From Alphaproteobacteria bacterium (GTDB lineage: Bacteria; Pseudomonadota; Alphaproteobacteria; UBA8366), in NCBI GenBank assembly GCA_021774335.1, contig JAJFJD010000001.1, positions 248,001 through 312,000 on the forward strand: a DNA stretch of 64,000 nt, given 5' to 3'. The position numbers and the translations under genes are program-made. Of this stretch, positions 29,662 to 38,896 are shown piece by piece (the first letter of the stretch is position 1; every line of letters starts with the position of its first letter). Below the pieces are notes generated by a model, which saw only the letters and a program-made list of their open reading frames with translations, was not told the origin of the DNA and ran no database searches.

Positions 29662-30600
29662 TCAGTTGACCGGCTTGATCGGATTGCCTTCGATCGGCGT
29701 CGATTGCCTGCCGTCGGGTCCCACAGGGATGTCGCCCATCAACGTCGTGCGGTGAATTTCGCGGTCGAATTCAGACGCGACGATATCCTTCGGACCCAAA
29801 TGAAGGACCTGCCGGTTGTCCCACATCGCCAGGGCATGATCATCCCACTTAAAGCGGACATTGAAGTCCGGCCGTGCTGCATGGGTCTTGAGCATGGCCA
29901 GCATCGCCTCGCTTTCGGTCGGCGTGAACCCGACAATGGTCTCCAGGAAACTCGGACTGACATAAAGTGCCTTCTCCCCAGTTTCCGGATGGACCCGGAC
30001 CAAGGGATGCTCGCTGATGATCAGGTTCTTGTTGAGCGTTTCGACATATTCCTTGCTCACGTTGACGCCGGCGTTGCCCTGATAGCGGTGGATACCCCGA
30101 AGGCCATCGACGATCTCCTTCATATTCGGTGACAACGCGTTATAGGCGGCGACCATGTCGGAGAATTGGGTATCGCCGCCATAAGGCGGCATCTTGTCGC
30201 CGCGCAGAATCGAGATCGCCGGCGGGTTGATGGCGGGCGTTATATCGGCATGCCAGCCGGACCAGGGATGCAATAGGTCTTCGCCCTTATAGCGTTTGTT
30301 CCGGCGATCACGGTCGATGGAATAGACCTCGGGAAAGGCATCGTCCTGGTGCCCATAAACCGCATGCGCTGGCGTGCATTCGCCGAACTGACGGCTGAAC
30401 GCGACCTGCTGTGCGTGATCGAGCGGCTGATTGCGGAAGAACAACACCTTCCACCGCAGGAACGCGGCGCGCAATTCGCCGACTTGCTGACCCGGCAGCG
30501 GCTTCGACAGATCGACGCCGGACACCTCCGCGCCGATGGTCATTGCCAGCGGTTTGATTACAATCGTTTCCGGAGCCTGTTCGGCGAGTTCCACGGCCAT
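29662..30600 (-). CDS. TauD/TfdA family Fe(II)/2-oxoglutarate dioxygenase
   Basis: LRAAFLRWKVLFFRNQPLDHAQQVAFSRQFGECTPAH, WHADITPAINPPAISILRGDKMPPYGGDTQFSDM, DNRQVLHLGPKD. Confidence 0.92.
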   Translation of the reverse strand: MAVELAEQAPETIVIKPLAMTIGAEVSGVDLSKPLPGQQVGELRAAFLRWKVLFFRNQPLDHAQQVAFSRQFGECTPAHAVYGHQDDAFPEVYSIDRDRRNKRYKGEDLLHPWSGWHADITPAINPPAISILRGDKMPPYGGDTQFSDMVAAYNALSPNMKEIVDGLRGIHRYQGNAGVNVSKEYVETLNKNLIISEHPLVRVHPETGEKALYVSPSFLETIVGFTPTESEAMLAMLKTHAARPDFNVRFKWDDHALAMWDNRQVLHLGPKDIVASEFDREIHRTTLMGDIPVGPDGRQSTPIEGNPIKPVN

Positions 30601-30791
30601 GGCGCTTCCTCCAGTGCTATCGGCGAAATTTCACCCCTAACCGTACCGCAGTTGGCGGTCCATGAGCCAATCGCAGATCGTATCGTCGATTCGAAATCCG
30701 CGAGATCGACTGAACGATATGCCTTCCGGTCGACGTCACCCTACCAGAACGAATATAAGTATCAACTTGCACCCTGAGGAGTTGAGACGCG

Positions 30792-32096
30792 ATGGAATGG
30801 CTGATCGTGCGCGCGGAAGAAATTGGACGAGAGATAATCTCACACCTGTCCCGCGCCGAGTTTTATGTTCAGGTGAGCATTATCGCGTTGGCACTCGCGG
30901 TGGGCTTGGTCATCGCGGCTTATCTTTCGCGGCGCGTGAAGATCTTCCGCGAGGAACCGCAGCCGGGTGCCTATTTCGAGTTCCGCAGCACACTGTATCG
31001 CGCGCGCAGCCTCCTGCAGCCGGTTTCGGCGGCGGTCGTGTTGGGAATTGCGGCGGCGATCAGCGCGGGCACGACCGGTGAATCGTGGCTGATCCGGGCG
31101 GCCCAGGGCGTCGCCTTCGTCTTCGTCGTCTACAGCCTTGCCAAGCATTTCCTGCAAAACGCAACGATCAGCCTCATTCTGAAGTGGGTCGGTCTGCCGA
31201 TCGCGCTGCTCTATAGCGTCGGATGGCTCGGCGAAGTCATCGAACATCTCGAAGGCGTTTCGATCGAGATCGGCAATATTAGGCTCACCCTCTACGCGGT
31301 CTTGCGCACCGTGGTGTTCGGCTTCGTTCTGTTCTGGCTTGGCCGCATTTCGAACGCCACCGGACAGCGCGTCATTCGCACCCAGCCGGCGCTCGACCCC
31401 AGCACGCGCGAAATCGCGGCCAAACTGTTCGAGATCGGCGTGTTCGTGCTGATCTTCCTGCTGTTGATGAATGTGATGGGCATCGACGTGACGACACTGG
31501 CCGTCTTTGGCGGCGCGTTGGGTGTCGGTCTCGGATTTGGATTGCAGCAGATCGCGTCGAACTTCATCTCCGGCATCATTATTCTTTTGGACCGCAGCAT
31601 CACGATCGGCGACTTCATCCAGTTGGAAGACGGCCGGTCGGGCACACTGCGCGAGTTGACCATGCGGTCTGCGACGCTGGAGACCTTCGACGGCAAGGAC
31701 ATCATGGTCCCGAACGAAAAATTCATCACCACCGCCTTTACCAACTGGACACATCACAACAAGCAGCAGCGTTATTCGCTGAAATTCCAGGTCGCTTACA
31801 AAACCGACCTGGAGAAGCTGTTCGAGATCGTGCGCGAGATCGTCGCCAGTCACCCCAAGGTGCTGAGCGGCGAAGACTTGCCGGTCGCACTTCGGCCCGA
31901 TGCCGAAATCGAGAAATTCGGCGACTCCGGGATCGATATTCTGGTCGAGTTCTGGATGGACGGCATCGACGACGGTGAGAACCGCGTCGGCGCCGACCTA
32001 TTGCTGATGATCTGGACAGCGCTCAAAGCCAACGACATCGAAATTCCGTTCCCGCAGCGCGAGGTCAAGGTTCTGGACGACCCGAAGATCGCCTGA
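30792..32096 (+). CDS. MscS-family mechanosensitive ion channel
   Basis: TM-rich N-terminus; GGALGVGLGFGLQQIASNFISGIIILLDRSITIGDFIQLEDGRSGTLRELTMRSATLETFDGKDIMVPNEKFI. Confidence 0.93.
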   Translation: MEWLIVRAEEIGREIISHLSRAEFYVQVSIIALALAVGLVIAAYLSRRVKIFREEPQPGAYFEFRSTLYRARSLLQPVSAAVVLGIAAAISAGTTGESWLIRAAQGVAFVFVVYSLAKHFLQNATISLILKWVGLPIALLYSVGWLGEVIEHLEGVSIEIGNIRLTLYAVLRTVVFGFVLFWLGRISNATGQRVIRTQPALDPSTREIAAKLFEIGVFVLIFLLLMNVMGIDVTTLAVFGGALGVGLGFGLQQIASNFISGIIILLDRSITIGDFIQLEDGRSGTLRELTMRSATLETFDGKDIMVPNEKFITTAFTNWTHHNKQQRYSLKFQVAYKTDLEKLFEIVREIVASHPKVLSGEDLPVALRPDAEIEKFGDSGIDILVEFWMDGIDDGENRVGADLLLMIWTALKANDIEIPFPQREVKVLDDPKIA

Positions 32097-32119
32097 TCCA
32101 AACGTCGGACGAATTCCAG

Positions 32120-33748
32120 TTAGCCGGCCCGGTCTTCCAGGATCATCGCCGCCCCTTTTTCACCGATCATGATGGCCGGCGCGTTGGTGTTGCCGGTCGT
32201 CAGCGTCGGCATGATCGAAGCATCGATCACACGAAGGCCCTGGATACCATGGACACGCAGGCGCGAGTCGACAACAGCCGCAGGGTCCTCTCCCATCTTA
32301 CAGGTGCCGACCGGGTGATGGATCGTGCCGCCGCTCTTGCGGGTGAAGTCTCGAATCTCATCGCGCGATTGGACCTGCGGTCCCGGCGCATATTCGCCCA
32401 ATGAAACTTCTTTCAACGCCGGCGCGCCCAAAATTCGGCGGGATATCTCAACGCCGCTGACCAATACGTTGACGTCATTCTCGTCGGTCAGGTACGCGGG
32501 CGTGATGACCGGGTCCTCCATCGGATCGGCACTGCCCGCCATCACATTGCCCCGGCTTTCGGCCCGCACAGGAATTACGGTGAGTTGGACGCCGGGCTCC
32601 TTCTCCAACGCGCCCTGCCCCGTGTCTATCGGCGTCGCGGGGGTGAAGGTGAGCTGCAGGTCCGGGCTGGCGAGCCCTTCGCGGCTGCGGCAGAACACCA
32701 TCGCGCTGGTCACACCGAAGGTCAGCGCCCCGTTGCCAAATAGGATGTACTTAGCGACTTCCGGCACGACGCGGGGAAAGCGTGAAAGCTCGTTCATGGT
32801 CACCTCGCCCCGGACATGGTGCTTCAGCCGCGCAGCGAAATGATCGGCCAGATTCGATCCAACACCCGGCAGGTCGTGGCGGACCTCGACACCGATGTCG
32901 CGAAGATGTGCACCCGGCCCGATCCCCGAGACCTGCAACAGTTGCGGCGAGTTATAGGTGCCACCGCACAGCACGACCTCCCGGCTGGCGCGGATTTCCT
33001 TGTCCTCACCGCCCTGCCGGTAGGTGACACCGACACATTTTTTGCCATCGAAAATCAGCCGCCCGGCGCGCGCGCCGGTGATGACCTCAAGATTGGGATC
33101 GCTGCGGACCGCACGCAGATAGGTCTGCGCCGTCGATCCCCGGAAGCGGCCGCGCCGGGTCATCTGCGAATAGCCGACGCCTTCCTGCTGCCCGCCGTTA
33201 TAGTCCGGCGTCAGCGGAAAACCCGCTTGCTGCGCGGCCTGCACGAACCGGTGTGTGAGCGGCAGGATGGTGCGGTAATCCTCGACTTTAAGCGGCCCGT
33301 CCCCGCCCCGATACGCCGGATCGCCACCTTGCTTGTAGGATTCCGACTGTCGGAAATACGGCAGGACCTCGTCATAGGACCAACCCCGGCATCCGCGCTG
33401 CGCCCAGCCGTCGTAGTCGGCGGCGTTACCGCGGACATAGAGCATGCCGTTGATCGAACTGGACCCGCCGAGCACCTTGCCTCGCGGCAGGAAGAGGCTG
33501 CGACCGCCCGCGCTCTCCACCGGTTGCGCCGTGAAATTCCAGTTCACGCTGGAATCCTTCAGCAAGGGGCGCAAGGCCGCCGGCACATGGATTCGAGGAT
33601 TGCTGTCCTTCGGTCCCGCTTCGAGCAACACGACCCGCGCGCCGCCCTGTACCAACCGGCACGCAACCGCGCAGCCCGCCGATCCCGCCCCGACCACAAC
33701 GTATTCCGGCTGCATGATGAACGCCCCCTCTCGATTTACCCAACACAA
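32120..33748 (-). CDS. GMC-family oxidoreductase (choline/alcohol dehydrogenase-like)
   Basis: YVVVGAGSAGCAVACRLVQGGARVVLLEAGP, GGSSSINGMLYVRGNAADYDGWAQ, HPVGTCKMGEDPAAVVDSRLRVHGIQGLRVIDASIMPTLTTGNTNAPAIMIGEKGA. Confidence 0.94.
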   Translation of the reverse strand: MCWVNREGAFIMQPEYVVVGAGSAGCAVACRLVQGGARVVLLEAGPKDSNPRIHVPAALRPLLKDSSVNWNFTAQPVESAGGRSLFLPRGKVLGGSSSINGMLYVRGNAADYDGWAQRGCRGWSYDEVLPYFRQSESYKQGGDPAYRGGDGPLKVEDYRTILPLTHRFVQAAQQAGFPLTPDYNGGQQEGVGYSQMTRRGRFRGSTAQTYLRAVRSDPNLEVITGARAGRLIFDGKKCVGVTYRQGGEDKEIRASREVVLCGGTYNSPQLLQVSGIGPGAHLRDIGVEVRHDLPGVGSNLADHFAARLKHHVRGEVTMNELSRFPRVVPEVAKYILFGNGALTFGVTSAMVFCRSREGLASPDLQLTFTPATPIDTGQGALEKEPGVQLTVIPVRAESRGNVMAGSADPMEDPVITPAYLTDENDVNVLVSGVEISRRILGAPALKEVSLGEYAPGPQVQSRDEIRDFTRKSGGTIHHPVGTCKMGEDPAAVVDSRLRVHGIQGLRVIDASIMPTLTTGNTNAPAIMIGEKGAAMILEDRAG

Positions 33749-33934
33749 GTCATGTATCAGGTAACGTCAACGAGGTCGATTTGCCGGTATCCGATTGGAC
33801 AATGTAGGAGAGGGTCCAAAGAACAGATTTCTCCATGCTCACCCAACGCGTCGACACGTACCCAGCACTTGCACCTGTATCGGCAATACCTACCGGAGTA
33901 TGTTGAACCTTCATCGTACGGGGAAGTGATTTTC

Positions 33935-34882
33935 ATGAATATCAAAGTTGCGGTTTGTCAAAAACCGCCTGTATTGCTCGACCTTGAGGCAACCACTCAA
34001 AAAGCGCTCCAGTCGCTTGACGAGGCCGTCGGAGAAGGCGCGCAACTTGTCGTCTTTCCTGAAGCCTACCTTCCCGGATATCCCACGTGGATATGGCGCC
34101 TTCGCCCGGGTGGCGATATGGCACTAGGCAACGAGATTCATGCCAAACTCCTGGACAACTCGGTTGATATTGCGGCCGGTGGGCTGGATCCGATCCGCGA
34201 CGCAGCCGCGAAACACCAAGTCGTTGTCGTGATGGGGCTCAATGAAATCGATTCGGAGTACAGCGGCACCACATTGTTCAATACCGTCGTCGTGATCGGA
34301 CCCGAAGGCTCGATTCTAAATCGCCATCGCAAATTGATGCCGACAAATCCCGAGCGCATGGTGTGGGGGTGTGGCGACGCCAGCGGCTTGAAAGTCGTCG
34401 ATACGCCAGTCGGCCGGATCGGTTGCCTAATCTGTTGGGAGAGTTATATGCCACTCGCGCGCCATGCCCTGTATGCGCAAAATATTGATATCTATGTCGC
34501 CCCCACCTGGGATTGCGGCGACACCTGGCAAGCGTCGATGAATCACATTGCCCGCGAAGGTGGCTGCTGGGTCTTGAGCACGGCTACCGCCCTGCAAGGG
34601 ATGGACATTCCCGAAGCGTTTCCGGGACGGGATAGCTTGTTTACGGCCGACGAATGGGTGAATGCTGGTGACGCAATCGTGGTCAAACCGTTCGGCGGTA
34701 TCATTGCCGGGCCGCTTCATGAAAAAAAGGAAATCCTCTACGCGACGATCGATCCGGAGGCCGCGCGCAATTCACGCAAAGCGCTGGATGTCGCAGGCCA
34801 CTACGGACGCCCGGATATATTTCACCTGGACGTCGACCGACGTCCAATGCCCCCAATTAAGTTTGTCGACGAGAACGATTAA
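33935..34882 (+). CDS. Nitrilase
   Basis: Catalytic triad context: E in VFPEAYLPGYPTW, K in RHRKLMPTNPERMVWG, C in GCLICWESYMPLAR. Confidence 0.92.
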   Translation: MNIKVAVCQKPPVLLDLEATTQKALQSLDEAVGEGAQLVVFPEAYLPGYPTWIWRLRPGGDMALGNEIHAKLLDNSVDIAAGGLDPIRDAAAKHQVVVVMGLNEIDSEYSGTTLFNTVVVIGPEGSILNRHRKLMPTNPERMVWGCGDASGLKVVDTPVGRIGCLICWESYMPLARHALYAQNIDIYVAPTWDCGDTWQASMNHIAREGGCWVLSTATALQGMDIPEAFPGRDSLFTADEWVNAGDAIVVKPFGGIIAGPLHEKKEILYATIDPEAARNSRKALDVAGHYGRPDIFHLDVDRRPMPPIKFVDEND

Positions 34883-35126
34883 GGTCTTGCCCTGGAGCCG
34901 GGGAATCAATTGCGCTGCAAACCAAATCGAAGTTACCCGCGTTGCGTTGAAAATAGAGCATTCCGTTGCCCGTCTACCCGCCGCACCAGCTGCCGGGTGA
35001 CAACGCAGCCCGTCGGCCCGGTGAACACCGCGTCCCATTTGCTGTTATTCTGCGGTTTAGCAGCGTGAGTTCAGCTTCCTTCCCTGATCTTCCAATTTTA
35101 CCTGCTCGACCAACGAGGAATTCCCG

Positions 35127-36491
35127 ATGACCGACATGCCGCAAAACCCGACCAATTTCCGCATCGCCGATCCCGGCATCCGCGCCCTGTTCACCATGGA
35201 AAGCCGCTGGCAGGCATGGCTCGACGTTGAGGCCGCGCTCGCCATGGCGGAGGCCGATCTCGGCATGATTCCATCCGACGTGGCCAAGGAGATCGCCGCC
35301 AAGGCGAAGGTCGAGTTACTGGACCACGACCGCATGATCGAATCCCTGACCCGAACCGGGCATCAGATCGTACCGCTGGTCTGGGAACTGGCGCATATCT
35401 GCGACGGCGACGCCGGCGGCTACGTCCATTGGGGCGCTACGACGCAGAACATCACGCAGACCGGCGACCTGCTGTTGATCCGCCGGGCGCACCGGATCTT
35501 CCTAGGTCAGATCGGCCGCATCCTGACGGCCATGGCCGACTTGGCGGAACGCACCGCCGACGCGCCACTGCCGGGACGGACCCACGGCCAGCATGCCGTG
35601 CCGATCACCTTCGGCTTCAAGGTCGGCGTCTGGATCGACGAGTTGTGCCGCCATGCGGAGCGCATGCGCGAGGCGGAGAAACGCACCTTCACGTCCATGC
35701 TGGGCGGGGCGGCGGGCACCTTCGCGTCCTTCGGCGACCAGGGTCAGGAATTGCACGAGCGCATGGCGCATTACCTGGAGATGCCGCCGATGCCGGTACC
35801 GGCCCGTACCACCGGCGACCACAAGGCGGAGTATGTGACGCTGCTCGGCCTGCTGGCGGCGACCTGTAGCAAGATCGCGCGCGAAATCTACACCCTGATG
35901 AAGCAGGAGTTCGGCGAAGTCGAGGAGCCGGTACCCGCCGGTACGGTCGGCAGTTCGACCATGCCGCAAAAGCGCAACCCGAAGCTGACGCAGGATATCA
36001 TTGCCGCTGCCGCAAATGTGCGCGCCCTGGTGCCGCTGGCGCTGGAGGCGATGCAGACCGAGCACGAGGCCGACCGCACCACTGACCTGATGATGCGTGC
36101 CGCGGTCGAGCCTGCCTGCGGGGCGATAGGCGATATCCTGGTGCGAATCGATATGGTGATCAACGGTCTGAGCCTCGACACGGACCGCATGCGGCGCAAC
36201 TTGGACCTCTCCGGTGGACTGATCCTGGGCGAAGCGCTGATGCTCGACCTGGGACGCGAGATCGGCCGCCAGGAAGCGCATGACGTGATCTACGACGCAG
36301 CCCAGGCGGCAGCGACCACCGGCCGCCCCTTCGCCGACCTATTGGCCGAGGACGAAACCGTGAACCGCCACCTGTCGCCGGAAGACATCGCGGCCAAACT
36401 CGACCCGGAGGCTTATACGGGGTCCTGCGCCGTCATCGCACGGACGCAGGCCGAGCGCGCCCGCCAAGTCGCCGGCGACTTGGCGGGATAG
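35127..36491 (+). CDS. Adenylosuccinate lyase/fumarase superfamily lyase
   Basis: VHWGATTQNITQTG, GRTHGQHAVPITFG, signature GTVGSSTMPQKRNPKLTQD. Confidence 0.88.
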   Translation: MTDMPQNPTNFRIADPGIRALFTMESRWQAWLDVEAALAMAEADLGMIPSDVAKEIAAKAKVELLDHDRMIESLTRTGHQIVPLVWELAHICDGDAGGYVHWGATTQNITQTGDLLLIRRAHRIFLGQIGRILTAMADLAERTADAPLPGRTHGQHAVPITFGFKVGVWIDELCRHAERMREAEKRTFTSMLGGAAGTFASFGDQGQELHERMAHYLEMPPMPVPARTTGDHKAEYVTLLGLLAATCSKIAREIYTLMKQEFGEVEEPVPAGTVGSSTMPQKRNPKLTQDIIAAAANVRALVPLALEAMQTEHEADRTTDLMMRAAVEPACGAIGDILVRIDMVINGLSLDTDRMRRNLDLSGGLILGEALMLDLGREIGRQEAHDVIYDAAQAAATTGRPFADLLAEDETVNRHLSPEDIAAKLDPEAYTGSCAVIARTQAERARQVAGDLAG

Positions 36492-36550
36492 TTCGCCGGC
36501 GCGCTACACGCCAAGACTATTCAGCATCAAGCAAGGACGGGGCATCGATT

Positions 36551-37636
36551 CTAGGCTGACGGCATATGGAATCCAGGTGTGGAGAGCGACAGTGCGATCT
36601 CTTCCTCAGTCATATTTTCTTCGATCGATTCGAATAACGGCGAGGAAAGATAGCGCTCCCCCGTGTCCGGCAGCATGCAAAGTATAACCGAGCCGGAGTC
36701 TGCCTTCTCGGCGATTTGCATCGCAATGGCAAACGCCGCACCAGCGGATACACCCGTAAAGATTCCCTCATGTTGGGCGAGCTTCTGGGACCATTCCATA
36801 CCAACCGGCCCAGGAACCGGAACCAATTCGTCGTAGTAGTTATTGTCGATCGATTCCTGCAAGACCAGTGGAATGAAATCCGGTGTCCAGCCCTGAATTG
36901 GATGCGGTTCAAAGCCCGGATGGCTTTCGTTTGGCGATCCGTCATCGTTGCGTCCTTGCGCTCGCCCGCTACCAACAATCTGTGCGTTGGCAGGCTCGCT
37001 GAGGATGATCTTTGTTTCGGGCCGGTTCTTGCGCAACACGCGGCCAACACCGGTAACCGTGCCACCGGTTCCGTATCCCGTGACGAAATAGTCCAGTCGT
37101 TCACCATCGAAATCCGCCATAATTTCACGCGCGGTCGTGTTCTCATGGATCAGGGCATTCGCATCGGTTTCGAACTGCCGGGCAAGAAACCATCCGTTGG
37201 CCTCGGCAAGTTCGACGGCCTTTTGGTACATGCCAAAGCCTTTCTCTTCGCGCGGCGTCAAGACCACCTTGGCGCCGAAAAAACGCATTAATTTGCGCCG
37301 CTCGATCGAGAAGCTGTCCGCCATCGTAACGACCAGCGGATATCCTTTTGCGGCACAGACCATCGCCAAACCTATGCCGGTGTTCCCACTCGTCGCTTCG
37401 ACAATAGTTTGCCCTGGCTTTAGCGCGCCGCTTCGCTCGGCTTCTTCGATGATGCTGACAGCCAATCGATCTTTCACCGACGACGCCGGATTGAAGAATT
37501 CCGCTTTTACATAGAGCCGAACATGGTCCGGCGCGAGGTTGTTGATACGGATACACGGTGTGTTGCCAATCGTATCCATAACGCTGTCGTACAAGCGTCC
37601 CCGCCCATTCGTGGTCCGAGCTTCTTGCGCGGTCAT
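36551..37636 (-). CDS. Cysteine synthase family PLP enzyme
   Basis: NTPCIRINNL, PLP Lys in NPASSVKDRLAVSII, EATSGNTGIGLAMVCAAKGY, GTGGTVTGVGRVL. Confidence 0.87.
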   Translation of the reverse strand: MTAQEARTTNGRGRLYDSVMDTIGNTPCIRINNLAPDHVRLYVKAEFFNPASSVKDRLAVSIIEEAERSGALKPGQTIVEATSGNTGIGLAMVCAAKGYPLVVTMADSFSIERRKLMRFFGAKVVLTPREEKGFGMYQKAVELAEANGWFLARQFETDANALIHENTTAREIMADFDGERLDYFVTGYGTGGTVTGVGRVLRKNRPETKIILSEPANAQIVGSGRAQGRNDDGSPNESHPGFEPHPIQGWTPDFIPLVLQESIDNNYYDELVPVPGPVGMEWSQKLAQHEGIFTGVSAGAAFAIAMQIAEKADSGSVILCMLPDTGERYLSSPLFESIEENMTEEEIALSLSTPGFHMPSA

Positions 37637-37771
37637 TGGAGCCTCCCGAATTTTCTTGTTGATTGATCAGTCTGGTCACAATCGAGGTAATGAGCAAACA
37701 ATGCAATTTGTGGTCTGAGCCATCGGTCACTCTTACCAAAACGATTTGCCTTCAACCCGCATTCGCGGTCC

Positions 37772-38827
37772 GTGCGGAAGAAGATAGCTACGTTCTTTGC
37801 TGCTAAGGTGGGCGACATGAAAGGCGTGACGCGCAAACGACTGGCAGCGGTTGTCATATCGACCATCGTATTTTCCGTAGCGTCGATGTTTGTCGCGCGC
37901 GCCCTGGACCTCGCCATGGGGTACATGCTCATCGGCGCGCCATTGCTTGGCCTTTGCATCAGCAGTTTTGAGGTCTTCTATTTTCAGGCCGTTCGCGGCC
38001 GCTGGTTGCGGGAAATGCACCCGCTGAAATCGAACCTGATCTACATTCTGATACTCACCGGCCTGTTTCTCATCGTTCATCATGCCAACTACGCTATTCG
38101 CGGACGCTGGGATGAATTGACATTCGTCTATGACCGGTATCCGGCAGCAATACCGGCGCTACTCGCTGTCTCCTTGTTGGCGGTGATGGTTTTGAGAGTC
38201 ATTAGTTTCGTCGGCGGCAAGAACATTTTCTCCTTGTTGGTGGGCAAATATCATCGCCCGACTTGGGAAAGGAGAATCTTCTTGTTCTTGGATATCAATG
38301 GATCAACGAATATCGTCGAGTCACTGGGCCCCGAGAAAACAAATCAGCTCTTCGGCAAATTCATGTTCGACGCGTCCAAACCCATCGCGGACCATGGCGG
38401 AGAAATCTACCGCTACCAAGGCGATGGATTCATCGCGACATGGGACTGGAAAGCGGGCGAGCGGGTAACCGGCATCCTCGAAGCGGTCGACGATCTATAC
38501 GCGACAGTCGCCCACGAACGACCGGAATACGAAAGACGATTCGGAGTTTGTCCCGATTTTCGCATCGGCATTCACGGCGGGGATGTCATCGTCTGTGAGG
38601 AAGGAGATGTCAGGAGAAATATCGCCTTCTACGGCGATACGATTAATATCGCCGCACGGATGGAGTCCAAAGCCAAGGAAGCCGGCATGGACTGCATCCT
38701 GACATCCGACATCGCGATGTTATTCGATGACCCGGAAGGCCGTTTGGTCGATCTAGGGAAAGAGAATGTCAGAGGCATCGATCGGGATATCGCGATCTTT
38801 GGACTTGAACGCCTAACCGCCTCGTGA
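37772..38827 (+). CDS. Membrane-anchored class III adenylate/guanylate cyclase
   Basis: Four TM-like segments then RRIFLFLDINGSTNIVE, EIYRYQGDGFIATW, FRIGIHGGDVIVCEEGD, FYGDTINIAARMESKA. Confidence 0.88.
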   Translation: MRKKIATFFAAKVGDMKGVTRKRLAAVVISTIVFSVASMFVARALDLAMGYMLIGAPLLGLCISSFEVFYFQAVRGRWLREMHPLKSNLIYILILTGLFLIVHHANYAIRGRWDELTFVYDRYPAAIPALLAVSLLAVMVLRVISFVGGKNIFSLLVGKYHRPTWERRIFLFLDINGSTNIVESLGPEKTNQLFGKFMFDASKPIADHGGEIYRYQGDGFIATWDWKAGERVTGILEAVDDLYATVAHERPEYERRFGVCPDFRIGIHGGDVIVCEEGDVRRNIAFYGDTINIAARMESKAKEAGMDCILTSDIAMLFDDPEGRLVDLGKENVRGIDRDIAIFGLERLTAS

Positions 38828-38896
38828 GGCTGGGAACGGATGTGTGAGCCGCGAATCCCACCTTCCTCATCAATCGACGCGAGACATACGTCACTA

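Noticed and set aside
32816-34882. 688-aa plus-strand ORF spanning antisense of the GMC gene and the nitrilase
   Set aside because: The N-terminal ~370 residues are Arg/Pro-rich antisense translation of the GMC oxidoreductase; only the nitrilase from ATG 33935 is credible.
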